The notes below the pieces were generated by a model that did no database searches, was not told the origin of the DNA, and saw nothing but the letters and a program-made list of their open reading frames with translations. Shown here in pieces: positions 18,888-27,947 of a stretch of DNA of 64,000 nt; positions within the stretch are counted from its first letter, which is position 1; each line of letters starts with the position of its first letter. A program made the position numbers and the translations under genes. Source of the stretch: Klebsiella spallanzanii. Lineage in GTDB: Bacteria; Pseudomonadota; Gammaproteobacteria; Enterobacterales; Enterobacteriaceae. The DNA lies in contig NZ_CABGGS010000023.1 in NCBI RefSeq assembly GCF_902158555.1, positions 372,001 through 436,000 on the forward strand. Reading direction: 5' to 3'.

Positions 18888-19699
18888 CCGTCAATCCTGT
18901 ACTGCCTCCTTTAGCCTCGGCTGAAGTCGTTATCGAGGCGTGTAACCTGCGCTGGAAGGTAAAAGGCAAAGCGATCGTTGATGATGTCTCGCTCAGGGTG
19001 GCTCCCGGCGAGTTTGTCGGAATTATTGGCCCCAACGGGTCGGGTAAAACATCACTCATTTCGTTGTTAGCAGGTTTGTTGAAACCCACGTCTGGACGCA
19101 TCACGCTACAGCACAAAGCACTCCATCATTACTCACGTCGCCATCTTGCACAGCAGGTGGCGCTGGTCGAACAACAGGCTGAGACAGGTGAACGTATTAC
19201 CGCTTTGCAGGCCGTTTCGCTGGGACGGACCCCCTGGCTTAGCCTGCTCTCTCCCTGGTCCGCTAAAGATGACGATATCGTGCAAAAGATGCTGAGGAAG
19301 GTCGATCTCCGCGAATTACAGCACCGTTGCTGGCATACCTTTTCTGGGGGAGAGAAACAGCGCCTGCATATCGCCCGGGCGCTGGCACAGCAGCCTCAGT
19401 TGTTGCTAATGGATGAACCTACCAACCACCTCGACATTCAACATCAGATTGGCCTGCTTAGCCTGGTTAAACGTGAAAAGCTCACGGTAATTGCTGCCCT
19501 GCACGACCTGAATCATGCCGCGATGTTTTGCGATCGCATCATCGTGATGAAGTCTGGACGCATGGTGATGCAGGGCGCTCCGGGCACCATTTTTACCCGG
19601 GAACACCTCAGCACCTGGTTTGGCATTGACGCCATTGTTGAACGCGAACCAGGCGGTACAAGCTGCTTTATTCGTTATCAGAGACCTGATGAATTCTAA
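18884..19699 (+). CDS. ABC transporter ATPase, BtuD/FecE type
   Basis: ATP-binding subunit of 271 residues with Walker A GPNGSGKT (49-56), Q-loop VEQQAET, signature FSGGEKQRLHIARAL, Walker B LLLMDEPTNH and switch His in ALHDLNHA. It powers the importer of the two preceding genes. Its stop is only 10 bases before the pseudoazurin start, with AAGGAAG between, so transport and electron-transfer genes appear to share one mRNA. Confidence 0.93.
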   Translation: MTVNPVLPPLASAEVVIEACNLRWKVKGKAIVDDVSLRVAPGEFVGIIGPNGSGKTSLISLLAGLLKPTSGRITLQHKALHHYSRRHLAQQVALVEQQAETGERITALQAVSLGRTPWLSLLSPWSAKDDDIVQKMLRKVDLRELQHRCWHTFSGGEKQRLHIARALAQQPQLLLMDEPTNHLDIQHQIGLLSLVKREKLTVIAALHDLNHAAMFCDRIIVMKSGRMVMQGAPGTIFTREHLSTWFGIDAIVEREPGGTSCFIRYQRPDEF

Positions 19700-19709
19700 G
19701 GAAGAATCG

Positions 19710-20150
19710 ATGAAATACCTCAAACAGAGTCTGAAAGTTTTATGTTTACTGGCCTTCACTTCTTCAGTCTTCGCGCAAACTCATGAAGTGTTAATGAAAA
19801 ATCGCGGGACGGCAGGGCCAATGATCTATGAGCCGGATTACCTGGAGATCCAACCTGGTGATACAGTGAAGTTTATCCGTAAGCATAAAAGCCATAACGC
19901 GGCCTCCATCCCGGAACTGTCTCCGGCGGATTATCCGGGATTTATGGGCAAAATCGATGAAGAGATCGAAGTGAAATATGACAATGCCGGATTTTACGGC
20001 GTCAAATGCACGCCACACTACGCGCAGGGCATGGTGATGTTGATTAAGGTTGGTGATGCCACTCTGCCGGACAGCTATCGCGCGTTTAAAGCACCGGGAA
20101 TTGCCGATAAACGCTTCCAGGATATCTACTCACGTATCGACAAGCAGTAG
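19710..20150 (+). CDS. Pseudoazurin-type blue copper protein
   Basis: Periplasmic cupredoxin of 146 residues with a signal peptide cut near residue 22 (VFA-Q). The type 1 copper ligands are His62 (KSHNAA) and Cys100, His103 and Met108 (the C-x2-H-x4-M loop KCTPHYAQGM). Pseudoazurins carry electrons from bc1 to nitrite or nitrous oxide reductases and peroxidases in denitrifiers. Here it stands next to bc1 and no such reductase is in the window. Start at ATG 19710 after AAGGAAG. Such a protein is unexpected in Enterobacterales. Confidence 0.92.
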   Translation: MKYLKQSLKVLCLLAFTSSVFAQTHEVLMKNRGTAGPMIYEPDYLEIQPGDTVKFIRKHKSHNAASIPELSPADYPGFMGKIDEEIEVKYDNAGFYGVKCTPHYAQGMVMLIKVGDATLPDSYRAFKAPGIADKRFQDIYSRIDKQ

Positions 20151-20177
20151 CTCGCGACACTCAGGGAGAATTGCGCT

Positions 20178-20729
20178 GTGGCGGATAACAAACATACCGG
20201 TGATGAAATTCAGGAGCAGCGCCGCGACTGCTTGTGCAGGCTGACAAAATTCGTTGGCGCAGCAGGCGTTGCCGCTGCCGTTTGGCCGCTGGTATCCGCT
20301 CTGGGCCCGGATGAAAAGACGGCCGGAGAAAATGAACCGATCGATGTCTCCCTTGCTGGTGTGGCTGTCGGTCAAACCGTTAGGCGTGTCTGGCAAGGCA
20401 AGCTCATTCTTATTCACCATCGGACTGCAGATGAGATAGCTGCTGCCCGGGATGTCGAAAGCCATAAACTCATTGACCCACAGGCAGACAACGAAAGGGT
20501 TAATGCCGATTATCCCCAATGGCTTGTTGTTCAGGGATATTGCCCTCATGCCGGGTGCGTGCCAAATGCCAGAGCTGGCGGACAGGGCTGGGTTTGTCCG
20601 TGCCACGGGTCAGAATTCGATGCCTCCGGACGCGTTACCCGCGGACCGGCGACCGCGAATCTGGCCGTTCCCGACTTTACTTTTCATCCCGATGGTCTGA
20701 CCGTGCGCATCGGCGCTAAGGAAGTCTGA
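20178..20729 (+). CDS. petA: Ubiquinol-cytochrome c reductase Rieske iron-sulfur subunit
   Basis: Rieske protein of 183 residues. An N-terminal twin-arginine motif (RRDCL, 15-19) precedes one membrane segment, as in Tat-exported bc1 Rieske proteins. The cluster boxes are CPHAGC (122-127) and CPCHGS (140-145). Cys122, His124, Cys140 and His143 should bind the 2Fe-2S cluster, and Cys127 and Cys142 the disulfide. It takes the first electron from quinol. GTG start with AGGGAGA before it. Last codon is 1 base before cytochrome b. Confidence 0.94.
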   Translation: MADNKHTGDEIQEQRRDCLCRLTKFVGAAGVAAAVWPLVSALGPDEKTAGENEPIDVSLAGVAVGQTVRRVWQGKLILIHHRTADEIAAARDVESHKLIDPQADNERVNADYPQWLVVQGYCPHAGCVPNARAGGQGWVCPCHGSEFDASGRVTRGPATANLAVPDFTFHPDGLTVRIGAKEV

Positions 20730-20730
20730 G

Positions 20731-21891
20731 ATGACGACCGCGCGTGCTTATTCGCTCCGCTGGCGTATCCCTTTTCCCCGATCGGTTGCTGGACTCTGGG
20801 TATTTGCTATCGGCGCTATTCTGCTGGTCATGCTCGGCGTGCAGATCCTTACCGGTATCGTACTGGCGATGTTTTACGTGCCGACGGCTGAGCTGGCATT
20901 TGATTCCATCATGCATATTATGCGCACGGTAAGCCACGGAGAACTGCTGCGTAATCTGCATGCCACTGGCGCATCGCTTTTTTTCTTCGCCTGCTATCTA
21001 CATATTTTTCGCGGCATGTACTACAACGTATATCGCAAGCCGTGGGTTGCAATGTGGATGATTAGCGTAACGCTATACATTTTGCTGATGATTACCGCAC
21101 TTCTTGGCTATAGCCTCATCTGGGGGCAAAAAAGCTACTGGGCGGCAACCGTCATTACTCGTTTTGCACAGGCCATCCCGCTGGTGGGCGATACGTTGTA
21201 TGCGTTTCTGGTCGGCGGCTATACGCCAGGTACCCCGATGCTTGGCCGTTTTTTTGTTCTGCACTTTATGCTTCCCTTCGCAATTGTTGTCGCGACGATC
21301 TTCCACGTTCGTAGTGTCCAGTCTGCTTTTGCGCAGGCGATGAAGAAGACCTTTAGTGAGAAAGAGTCCAGAAAGCTTTTGTTTGATTATAAAATCACCG
21401 ATCTTGATGCCATCAAAATCACCTTGTTTTTGATGCTCTTCGCCTGGTTTTTATTCTTCGCGCCGCACTACCTGAGCAGCGCAGATAACTTTATCCCAGC
21501 TGATCCAACGGTTACGCCAGCGATTGTGGCACCTGAATGGTACTTTCTTCCTTTCTTCTCGATGCTTCGATGTTTTCCGAATGAATTCGCCGGGTTAGTC
21601 GCGATGTGCGGCTCGGTATTGATTTTCTATTTCTTGCCCTGGCTTGATTCCTCTCGGGCCCGTTTTCGCCACTACAGCAAGCTGGTTAAGTGCGGCTTTT
21701 GGCTGTGGGTTATCAATGCCTGCTTTTTAGGCTGGCTGGGAACAAAAGCGCTGGTGGGACCTGACCTTATTGACGGTTTCCGCAATCAAGAGGGCTGGAT
21801 CCGCGCGGCGTCGCAGCTTTCAACGCTGATCTGGTTTGCCTGGTTTTTAATCGTGCTGCCCTGCCGCCGTTTTCTGGAAAAACAGGACTGA
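20731..21891 (+). CDS. petB: Cytochrome b subunit of the bc1 complex
   Basis: Membrane protein of 386 residues with eight predicted helices. The two b haems are held by His77/His178 and His91/His192, each pair in one helix with 13 residues between. The Qo-site signatures are WGQKSYWAATVIT and PEWYFLPF (268-275). This is a full bc1-type cytochrome b rather than the split b6/subunit IV form. Its stop is 2 bases before cytochrome c1. Confidence 0.96.
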   Translation: MTTARAYSLRWRIPFPRSVAGLWVFAIGAILLVMLGVQILTGIVLAMFYVPTAELAFDSIMHIMRTVSHGELLRNLHATGASLFFFACYLHIFRGMYYNVYRKPWVAMWMISVTLYILLMITALLGYSLIWGQKSYWAATVITRFAQAIPLVGDTLYAFLVGGYTPGTPMLGRFFVLHFMLPFAIVVATIFHVRSVQSAFAQAMKKTFSEKESRKLLFDYKITDLDAIKITLFLMLFAWFLFFAPHYLSSADNFIPADPTVTPAIVAPEWYFLPFFSMLRCFPNEFAGLVAMCGSVLIFYFLPWLDSSRARFRHYSKLVKCGFWLWVINACFLGWLGTKALVGPDLIDGFRNQEGWIRAASQLSTLIWFAWFLIVLPCRRFLEKQD

Positions 21892-21893
21892 AG

Positions 21894-22697
21894 ATGACGC
21901 GATTATTGAAATTCAGCGTTTTGTGTCTGTCACTTTTAGAGCTGGGTTCTACTTGGGCGAAAGAGCCCACGCCTGTGCGGCAGGACTGGAGCTTTAGCGG
22001 CATCACGGGCCAGTATGATAAAGATCAGCTTCGGCGCGGCATGCAGGTTTATGAAGAGAAGTGTCGCGCCTGTCACGGTATGAAATACCTCACTTTTCGC
22101 ACCCTGACCAGACCCGGCGGCCCGGAACTCACGCTCGAAGAAGCAAAAAGTATCGCCAGTGGCTATCAGTTCCCTGACATACAGGATGACGGCCAAGTTG
22201 GCGAGCGGGACGGTACGCTAAATGACAGTTTTATATCGCCATATCTTAACGTTCAGGAAGCGCGATACCTTAACAATGGTACTGAACCCGTTGACCTGAG
22301 CTATATCGTCCGGGCCCGATCATATGATCGCGGATTCCCGCAATTCCTGTTTGATGCCTTTTTACCCTACACGGATCAGGGGGCGGATTATGTCTTCGCA
22401 CTATTAACCGGTTACCGGCCCGACGATCCTGAAATGAAGGCTAATCGCTACTTTCCTGGTGGCGTGATTAATATGCCAAAGCCGCTTACGGATGGCGAAA
22501 TTCATTGGCAAACGGCGTCTCAAATAGCCGAAACAGAAAAGCAGTATGCCCGGGATGTCACCGCCTTTCTGGCATGGGCTGCGGATCCGGATCTCTGGGC
22601 GCGAAAACAGCAGGGAATTTACGTCATGGGCTACCTCACCGTGATGCTGGGATTGCTATGGGTTTTACGACGAATGAAGAGACGTTCGCCGAAATAA
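21894..22697 (+). CDS. petC: Cytochrome c1 subunit of the bc1 complex
   Basis: Exported haem protein of 267 residues. A signal peptide ends near STWA. The single haem c site is CRACH (57-61) and the sixth ligand is Met194 in INMPKPL, the c1 signature. A C-terminal anchor lies at about 240-260, followed by basic residues. It takes electrons from the Rieske protein and would hand them to pseudoazurin. It needs the Ccm system for haem attachment, and ccmA starts 20 bases downstream. Confidence 0.95.
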   Translation: MTRLLKFSVLCLSLLELGSTWAKEPTPVRQDWSFSGITGQYDKDQLRRGMQVYEEKCRACHGMKYLTFRTLTRPGGPELTLEEAKSIASGYQFPDIQDDGQVGERDGTLNDSFISPYLNVQEARYLNNGTEPVDLSYIVRARSYDRGFPQFLFDAFLPYTDQGADYVFALLTGYRPDDPEMKANRYFPGGVINMPKPLTDGEIHWQTASQIAETEKQYARDVTAFLAWAADPDLWARKQQGIYVMGYLTVMLGLLWVLRRMKRRSPK

Positions 22698-22716
22698 GCG
22701 AGAGAGAGTGGGTAAT

Positions 22717-23334
22717 ATGCTTGAAGCCAGACAGCTCCGCTGCGAGCGAGATGAACGAATCTTGTTTAGCGATTTATCATTCCAGGTGAAAGCGGGGGAG
22801 TGGATACAAATTACCGGGGGCAACGGCGTAGGGAAAACGACTCTGCTACGGTTGCTCAGCGGACTGGCTCGCCCTGACGTCGGGGGAGTGTACTGGCAGG
22901 CGCAGCCGCTGCACCGTGTGCGCGACAGCTATCAACAAAACCTGCTGTGGATTGGCCATCAGCCAGGGATTAAAACCCGGCTTTCGGCGCTAGAGAACCT
23001 GCGTTTTTTCCATCATGACTGTAACGCAGCTCAATGTATGAATGCGCTGGCTCAGGCGGGTCTTGGTGGATACGAAGATATTCCCGTTAATCAACTCTCC
23101 GCCGGGCAGCAGCGCCGGGTTGCCCTGGCGCGACTCTGGCTGACGCGCGCTACGCTCTGGATCCTCGACGAACCTTTTACCGCCATTGATGTGAACGGCG
23201 TGGAGCGCCTGACGCAACGAATGGCGCAGTACACCGAGCAGGGCGGCATTGTCATTCTCACCACCCATCAGCCCATAAACGTGGCGACCGATAAGATTCG
23301 CCGCATTGCGCTGAGCGGCGAGGAGGCTGGGTGA
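22717..23334 (+). CDS. ccmA: Cytochrome c biogenesis ATPase CcmA
   Basis: ABC ATPase of 205 residues. With CcmB it uses ATP to release haem-loaded CcmE from CcmC. Walker A is GGNGVGKTT, the signature [14 protein letters not shown] and Walker [12 protein letters not shown] 22717 is preferred to a GTG at 22708. It is very close to E. coli CcmA along its whole length, in contrast to the bc1 genes before it, which have no E. coli homologue. It overlaps the ccmB start. Confidence 0.95.
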   Translation: MLEARQLRCERDERILFSDLSFQVKAGEWIQITGGNGVGKTTLLRLLSGLARPDVGGVYWQAQPLHRVRDSYQQNLLWIGHQPGIKTRLSALENLRFFHHDCNAAQCMNALAQAGLGGYEDIPVNQLSAGQQRRVALARLWLTRATLWILDEPFTAIDVNGVERLTQRMAQYTEQGGIVILTTHQPINVATDKIRRIALSGEEAG

Positions 23335-23999
23335 TGATGTGGCGGATTTTTCGTCTTGAGCTAAGGGTGGCGTTTCGCCATCGTGCAGAAATCGCCAATC
23401 CGCTGTGGTTCTTCCTGATTGTTATTACGTTGTTTCCACTGAGTGTTGGCTCTGAGCCGCAGCTTTTGGCACGCATTGCCCCCGGGATTATCTGGGTCGC
23501 TGCGCTGCTTTCCTCGCTGCTGGCGCTGGAGCGCCTGTTTCGCGACGACTTACAGGACGGGAGCCTCGAACAACTGATGCTGCTGCCGCTGCCGTTATCA
23601 GCGGTGGTACTGGCGAAGGTAATGGCCCACTGGGTGGTGACCGGCCTGCCGCTGCTTATCCTCTCACCACTGGTGGCGCTGCTGTTAGGAATGGACGTTT
23701 ACGGCTGGCAAATCATGGCACTGACCCTGCTGCTGGGAACGCCGACGCTGAGCTTTCTCGGCGCGCCGGGCGTTGGGTTGACCATCGGGCTAAAGCGCGG
23801 AGGCGAGCTACTGAGCGTGCTGGTGCTGCCGCTGACCATTCCGTTACTGATTTTTGCGACCGCCGCGATGGAGGCGGCTGCTATGCATCTGCCTGTTAAG
23901 GATTACATGGCGATTCTGGGCGCGTTGCTGGCGGGCAGCGCAACGTTGAGCCCCTTTGCGACGGCGGCTGCGCTACGTATTAGCTTGCAGGCCGGATAA
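23334..23999 (+). CDS. ccmB: Haem exporter subunit CcmB
   Basis: Membrane protein of 221 residues with about six helices, the permease partner of CcmA. It is nearly colinear with E. coli CcmB, including GSLEQLMLLPLPLSAVVLAK and FLGAPGVGLTIGLKRGG. The ATG at 23334 overlaps the ccmA stop; a GTG three bases earlier is also possible. A REP-type palindrome begins inside its last codons. Confidence 0.94.
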   Translation: MMWRIFRLELRVAFRHRAEIANPLWFFLIVITLFPLSVGSEPQLLARIAPGIIWVAALLSSLLALERLFRDDLQDGSLEQLMLLPLPLSAVVLAKVMAHWVVTGLPLLILSPLVALLLGMDVYGWQIMALTLLLGTPTLSFLGAPGVGLTIGLKRGGELLSVLVLPLTIPLLIFATAAMEAAAMHLPVKDYMAILGALLAGSATLSPFATAAALRISLQAG

Positions 24000-24020
24000 G
24001 GCGTTTGCGCCGCCATCCGG
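23991..24020. repeat. REP-type palindrome between ccmB and ccmC
   Basis: GCCGGATAAGGCG, TTTG, CGCCGCCATCCGG is the classic enterobacterial REP unit. It sits inside the operon, in the only sizeable gap (70 bases) of the ccm set, and could stabilise the upstream mRNA. Confidence 0.75.
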
Positions 24021-24069
24021 TAAAAGTTTTATCAACGCACTCATTATTTTCTGCTCTGGTGACTCAATT

Positions 24070-24807
24070 ATGTGGAAAACACTCTATCAACTAGCGAATC
24101 CCCCGCAGCTTTATCTGCTCTGCGGCAGGCTGGTCCCGTGGCTGGGCATTGCCAGTGCGCTGTTGCTGACTGTGGGCTGGGTCTGGGGATTCGGCTTTGC
24201 GCCTGCGGATTACCAGCAGGGAGACAGCTACCGCATTATCTATCTGCACGTACCGGCTGCGATGTGGTCGATGGGGATTTATGCGCTGATGGCAATTGCG
24301 GCGTTTATAGGCCTGGTCTGGCAGATGAAAATGGCCAACCTGGCACTGATGGCGATGGCACCGGTTGGCGCGGTTTTTACCTTTATTGCGCTGGCGACCG
24401 GTTCCGCGTGGGGGAAACCGATGTGGGGTACCTGGTGGGTGTGGGACGCCAGGCTGACTTCTGAACTGGTGCTGCTGTTTCTTTACGTCGGCGTGATTGC
24501 CCTGTGGCACGGCTTTAACAATCGGTGTCTGGCCGGGCGTGCGGTGGGCATTCTGGTACTGATAGGTGTGGTTAACCTGCCGATTATTCACTACTCGGTG
24601 GAGTGGTGGAACACTCTGCATCAGGGATCAACCAACATGCAGCAAAGCATTGCCCCGGCGATGCGTACGCCGCTGCGCCTGGCGATTATCGGCTACCTGC
24701 TGCTGTTTATTTCGCTGGCGCTGATGCGCATGTGCAACCTGATTTTGCTAATGGAAAAACGTCGCCCGTGGGTGAGTGAGCTGATTTTAAAAAGAGGCCG
24801 CCGATGA
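24070..24807 (+). CDS. ccmC: Haem handling protein CcmC
   Basis: Inner-membrane protein of 245 residues with six helices that loads haem onto CcmE. The tryptophan-rich haem signature is WGTWWVWDARLTSELV, flanked by periplasmic His residues. ATG 24070 gives exactly the E. coli length; the longer frame from 23956 would read through the REP. It overlaps ccmD by 4 bases. Confidence 0.95.
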   Translation: MWKTLYQLANPPQLYLLCGRLVPWLGIASALLLTVGWVWGFGFAPADYQQGDSYRIIYLHVPAAMWSMGIYALMAIAAFIGLVWQMKMANLALMAMAPVGAVFTFIALATGSAWGKPMWGTWWVWDARLTSELVLLFLYVGVIALWHGFNNRCLAGRAVGILVLIGVVNLPIIHYSVEWWNTLHQGSTNMQQSIAPAMRTPLRLAIIGYLLLFISLALMRMCNLILLMEKRRPWVSELILKRGRR

Positions 24808-25007
24808 GCAATGCATTTGCAACCTGGGGTGATTTCTTCGCCATGGGTGGTTATGCCTTTTACATCTGGCTGGCGGTAGTGATGACTGTTATCCCGCTGG
24901 CGGTGCTGGTTCTACACACGACGAGACAACATCGTTCGATTTTACGTAGCGTGGCGCAACAGCAAGCCCGCGAAGCCCGCATGCGCGTGGCTCGGGAGGC
25001 GGTATGA
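24804..25007 (+). CDS. ccmD: CcmD
   Basis: Small membrane protein of 67 residues, one helix followed by a basic cytoplasmic tail. It is needed to release haem-bound CcmE from CcmC. It matches E. coli CcmD in form ([20 protein letters not shown] at the N-terminus). It overlaps ccmC and ccmE by 4 bases each. Confidence 0.92.
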   Translation: MSNAFATWGDFFAMGGYAFYIWLAVVMTVIPLAVLVLHTTRQHRSILRSVAQQQAREARMRVAREAV

Positions 25008-25471
25008 ATATTCGGCTTAACAACCGTCTGTGGGTGGCCCTCGCGGTACTGGCGGGGTTAACGCTGACCATCACGCTGGTGCTCTACGCGCTGCGCTCTA
25101 GCATCGACCTGTTTTATACGCCAGGTGAAATCCTTTATGGCAAGCGCGAAACACAGCAACGGCCGATGGTGGGCCAGCGCCTGCGCGTTGGTGGAATGGT
25201 GATGCCCGGCAGCGTTAGACGCGACCAAAATTCACTGAAGGTTAATTTCAGCATCTACGACGCTGAAGGCTCGGTGGACGTCAGTTATGAAGGCATTCTG
25301 CCGGATCTGTTCCGCGAAGGGCAGGGCGTGGTGGTGCAGGGGGAACTGGGCGAGAAAAATCATCTGCTGGCGAAAGAAGTACTCGCTAAGCATGATGAAA
25401 ACTACACCCCGCCGGAAGTGAAAAAAGCGATTCAGGAGCACCATCGTTGCCCGGAGAGCAAGTCATCATGA
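25004..25471 (+). CDS. ccmE: Haem chaperone CcmE
   Basis: Periplasmic, membrane-anchored haem chaperone of 155 residues. After an N-terminal anchor (about 8-30) comes an OB-fold. His130 in [12 protein letters not shown] binds haem covalently on its way to CcmF/H. E. coli CcmE is 159 residues; only the tail after this motif differs. It overlaps ccmD and ccmF by 4 bases. Confidence 0.95.
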   Translation: MNIRLNNRLWVALAVLAGLTLTITLVLYALRSSIDLFYTPGEILYGKRETQQRPMVGQRLRVGGMVMPGSVRRDQNSLKVNFSIYDAEGSVDVSYEGILPDLFREGQGVVVQGELGEKNHLLAKEVLAKHDENYTPPEVKKAIQEHHRCPESKSS

Positions 25472-27393
25472 TGCCTGAAATCGGTAACGGACTGCTGTGC
25501 ATGGCGCTCGGCATCGCGCTATTGCTCTCCATCTACCCGCTGTGGGGCGTTGTGCGTGGCGATAGGCGAATGATGGCATCTTCCCGGCTCTTCGCCTGGC
25601 TGTTGTTTTTCCTCGTAATGGGCGCTTTTATGGTGCTGATCAACGCCTTCGTGGTGAACGACTTTACGCTGAATTACGTTACCAGCAATTCTCACACCCA
25701 GTTACCGGTGTGGTATCGCGTGGCGGCAACCTGGGGCGCACATGAAGGGTCGTTACTGCTGTGGATGCTGTTGATGAGCGGCTGGACGTTTGCCGTGGCG
25801 CTGTTCAGTCAGCGCATGCCGCTCGATATCGTCGCCCGCGTGCTGGCGATAATGGGGATGATAAGCGTCGGCTTCCTGCTGTTTATCCTGTTTACCTCCA
25901 ACCCGTTTACCCGCACGCTACCGGAGTTCCCGATTGAAGGACGCGACCTGAATCCGCTGTTGCAAGATCCGGGACTGATTTTCCATCCGCCGCTGCTGTA
26001 TATGGGCTATGTCGGCTTCTCGGTGGCTTTTGCCTTTGCGATTGCCGCCCTACTGAGCGGGCGGCTGGACAGCACCTTTGTGCGTTTTTCTCGTCCCTGG
26101 ACGCTGGCGGCATGGGCCTTTCTGACGCTGGGCATTGTGTTGGGCTCGGTTTGGGCCTATTACGAGCTGGGCTGGGGCGGCTGGTGGTTCTGGGATCCTG
26201 TGGAAAATGCCTCGTTGATGCCGTGGCTGGTTGGTACCGCGCTGGTGCATTCGTTGGCTGTAACGGAGCAGCGTGCCAGTTTTAAAGCCTGGACGCTACT
26301 GCTCGCTATTTGCGCGTTTTCGCTATGCCTGCTGGGAACCTTCCTCGTGCGTTCCGGCGTGCTGGTTTCGGTTCACGCTTTTGCTTCTGACCCGTCGCGC
26401 GGGATGTTTATTCTTGCGTTTATGGTGTTAGTTATCGGCGGCTCGCTGCTGCTGTTCGCTATCCGTGGGCACAGGGTGCGAGCGCGAGTGAATAACGCTC
26501 TCTGGTCACGGGAGTCGCTGCTGCTTGGTAACAACGTCCTGTTGGTTACCGCCATGCTGGTGGTGCTGTTGGGGACGCTGCTGCCGCTGGTGCATAAACA
26601 GTTGGGGATGGGTAGCATTTCCATCGGCATGCCGTTTTTTAACATCATGTTCAGCTGGCTGATGGCTCCGTTTGCGCTACTGCTGGGCATCGGTCCGTTG
26701 GTGCGCTGGGGACGCGATCGTCCACGCAAGCTGCAGCGTCTACTGATTATCGCCATGGGGAGCACCCTGGCGCTGTCTCTGCTCCTGCCGTGGCTATTTG
26801 AAAGCAAGATTGTCGCCATGACGGTGGTCGGGTTGGCGATGGCCTGCTGGGTCTTTGGACTGGCGATGGCGGAAGTGGCTTTGCGTATTTCATGCGGCGC
26901 AAAGATGACCCTCAGCTACTGGGGGATGGTCGCCGGTCATGTTGGTGTGGCAGTGATGGTTGTCGGTATTGCTTTCAGCCAGAACTACAGCGTGGAGCGC
27001 AATGTGCGAATGAAGGCTGGCGATAGTATCGAAATTCATAATTATCGCTTCATCTTCCGTGAAGTCAAAGAGGTGACCGGGCCGAACTATCGCGGCGGCG
27101 TGGCCATGATTGGCGTCACGCGAAATGGCAAAACGGAAGCGGTACTGCATGCAGAAAAACGTATTTATAACAGTACCCGCTCAGTGATGACCGAAGCGGC
27201 GGTTGACGGTGGATTCACTCGAGATCTATATGCTGCCCTTGGCGAAGAGCTGGACAACGGCGCGTGGGCCGTGCGGCTGTATTACAAACCGTTTATTCGC
27301 TGGATTTGGGCGGGTGGTTTATTAATGGCGCTGGGCGGGCTGTTGTGTCTGTGCGATCCACGCTATCGCCAGCCCGTGCCGGAGGCCGCATGA
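25468..27393 (+). CDS. ccmF: Haem lyase subunit CcmF
   Basis: Inner-membrane protein of 641 residues with about 15 helices, the core of the haem lyase that joins haem to CXXCH sites. The WWD signature is [19 protein letters not shown], with conserved His residues in [11 protein letters not shown] and LVHKQLG. It is colinear with E. coli CcmF (647). Start at ATG 25468 in an ATGA overlap with ccmE. Confidence 0.96.
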   Translation: MMPEIGNGLLCMALGIALLLSIYPLWGVVRGDRRMMASSRLFAWLLFFLVMGAFMVLINAFVVNDFTLNYVTSNSHTQLPVWYRVAATWGAHEGSLLLWMLLMSGWTFAVALFSQRMPLDIVARVLAIMGMISVGFLLFILFTSNPFTRTLPEFPIEGRDLNPLLQDPGLIFHPPLLYMGYVGFSVAFAFAIAALLSGRLDSTFVRFSRPWTLAAWAFLTLGIVLGSVWAYYELGWGGWWFWDPVENASLMPWLVGTALVHSLAVTEQRASFKAWTLLLAICAFSLCLLGTFLVRSGVLVSVHAFASDPSRGMFILAFMVLVIGGSLLLFAIRGHRVRARVNNALWSRESLLLGNNVLLVTAMLVVLLGTLLPLVHKQLGMGSISIGMPFFNIMFSWLMAPFALLLGIGPLVRWGRDRPRKLQRLLIIAMGSTLALSLLLPWLFESKIVAMTVVGLAMACWVFGLAMAEVALRISCGAKMTLSYWGMVAGHVGVAVMVVGIAFSQNYSVERNVRMKAGDSIEIHNYRFIFREVKEVTGPNYRGGVAMIGVTRNGKTEAVLHAEKRIYNSTRSVMTEAAVDGGFTRDLYAALGEELDNGAWAVRLYYKPFIRWIWAGGLLMALGGLLCLCDPRYRQPVPEAA

Positions 27394-27947
27394 AGCACAG
27401 TTTACGGTTGATCCCGTTGATGATCTTTGTGGTCATCGCCGCGCTGATGCTGTGGCAGCTGGCGCGCAATGCAGAAGGGGATGATCCGATCATCCTGGAG
27501 TCGGCGTTGATTGGTAAACCGGTGCCGACCTTTCGTCTTGAGTCGCTGGAGAATCCCGGGCAGTACTATCAGGCAGATGCGCTAATCCAAGGCAAACCGC
27601 TGCTGCTCAACGTCTGGGCGACCTGGTGCCCGACCTGCCGCGCCGAGCATCAGTATCTGAATCAGCTCGCGGTGCAGGGGATCCGCGTGGTGGGGATGAA
27701 CTATAAAGACGAGCGGCAGAAAGCGATGACCTGGCTGAAAGTATTGGGAAATCCTTACGCGTTGAGCCTGTTTGATGGCGATGGGAGGATGGGACTGGAT
27801 CTGGGGGTTTCCGGCGCACCGGAAACCTTCCTGATCGACGGAAAAGGATTTATTCGTTATCGCCATGCGGGCGATCTCAACGAGCGGGTGTGGGAGTGTG
27901 AATTCAGGTCACTTTGGGAGCAATACAGCAGGGAGGCTGCGCAATGA
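27390..27947 (+). CDS. ccmG: Thiol:disulfide oxidoreductase CcmG (DsbE)
   Basis: Membrane-anchored thioredoxin-like protein of 185 residues. The active site is WATWCPTC (Cys80 and Cys83), with the family acidic region after it. It keeps apocytochrome c cysteines reduced for haem attachment. Same length as E. coli DsbE. The ATG at 27390 overlaps the ccmF stop. Confidence 0.95.
   Translation: MKHSLRLIPLMIFVVIAALMLWQLARNAEGDDPIILESALIGKPVPTFRLESLENPGQYYQADALIQGKPLLLNVWATWCPTCRAEHQYLNQLAVQGIRVVGMNYKDERQKAMTWLKVLGNPYALSLFDGDGRMGLDLGVSGAPETFLIDGKGFIRYRHAGDLNERVWECEFRSLWEQYSREAAQ

Noticed and set aside
16300-19699. Iron siderophore (Fur) control of the ABC importer
   Set aside because: No Fur box could be found upstream, while a cobalamin riboswitch is clear. 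The cirA promoter shows how an evident Fur box looks in this genome.
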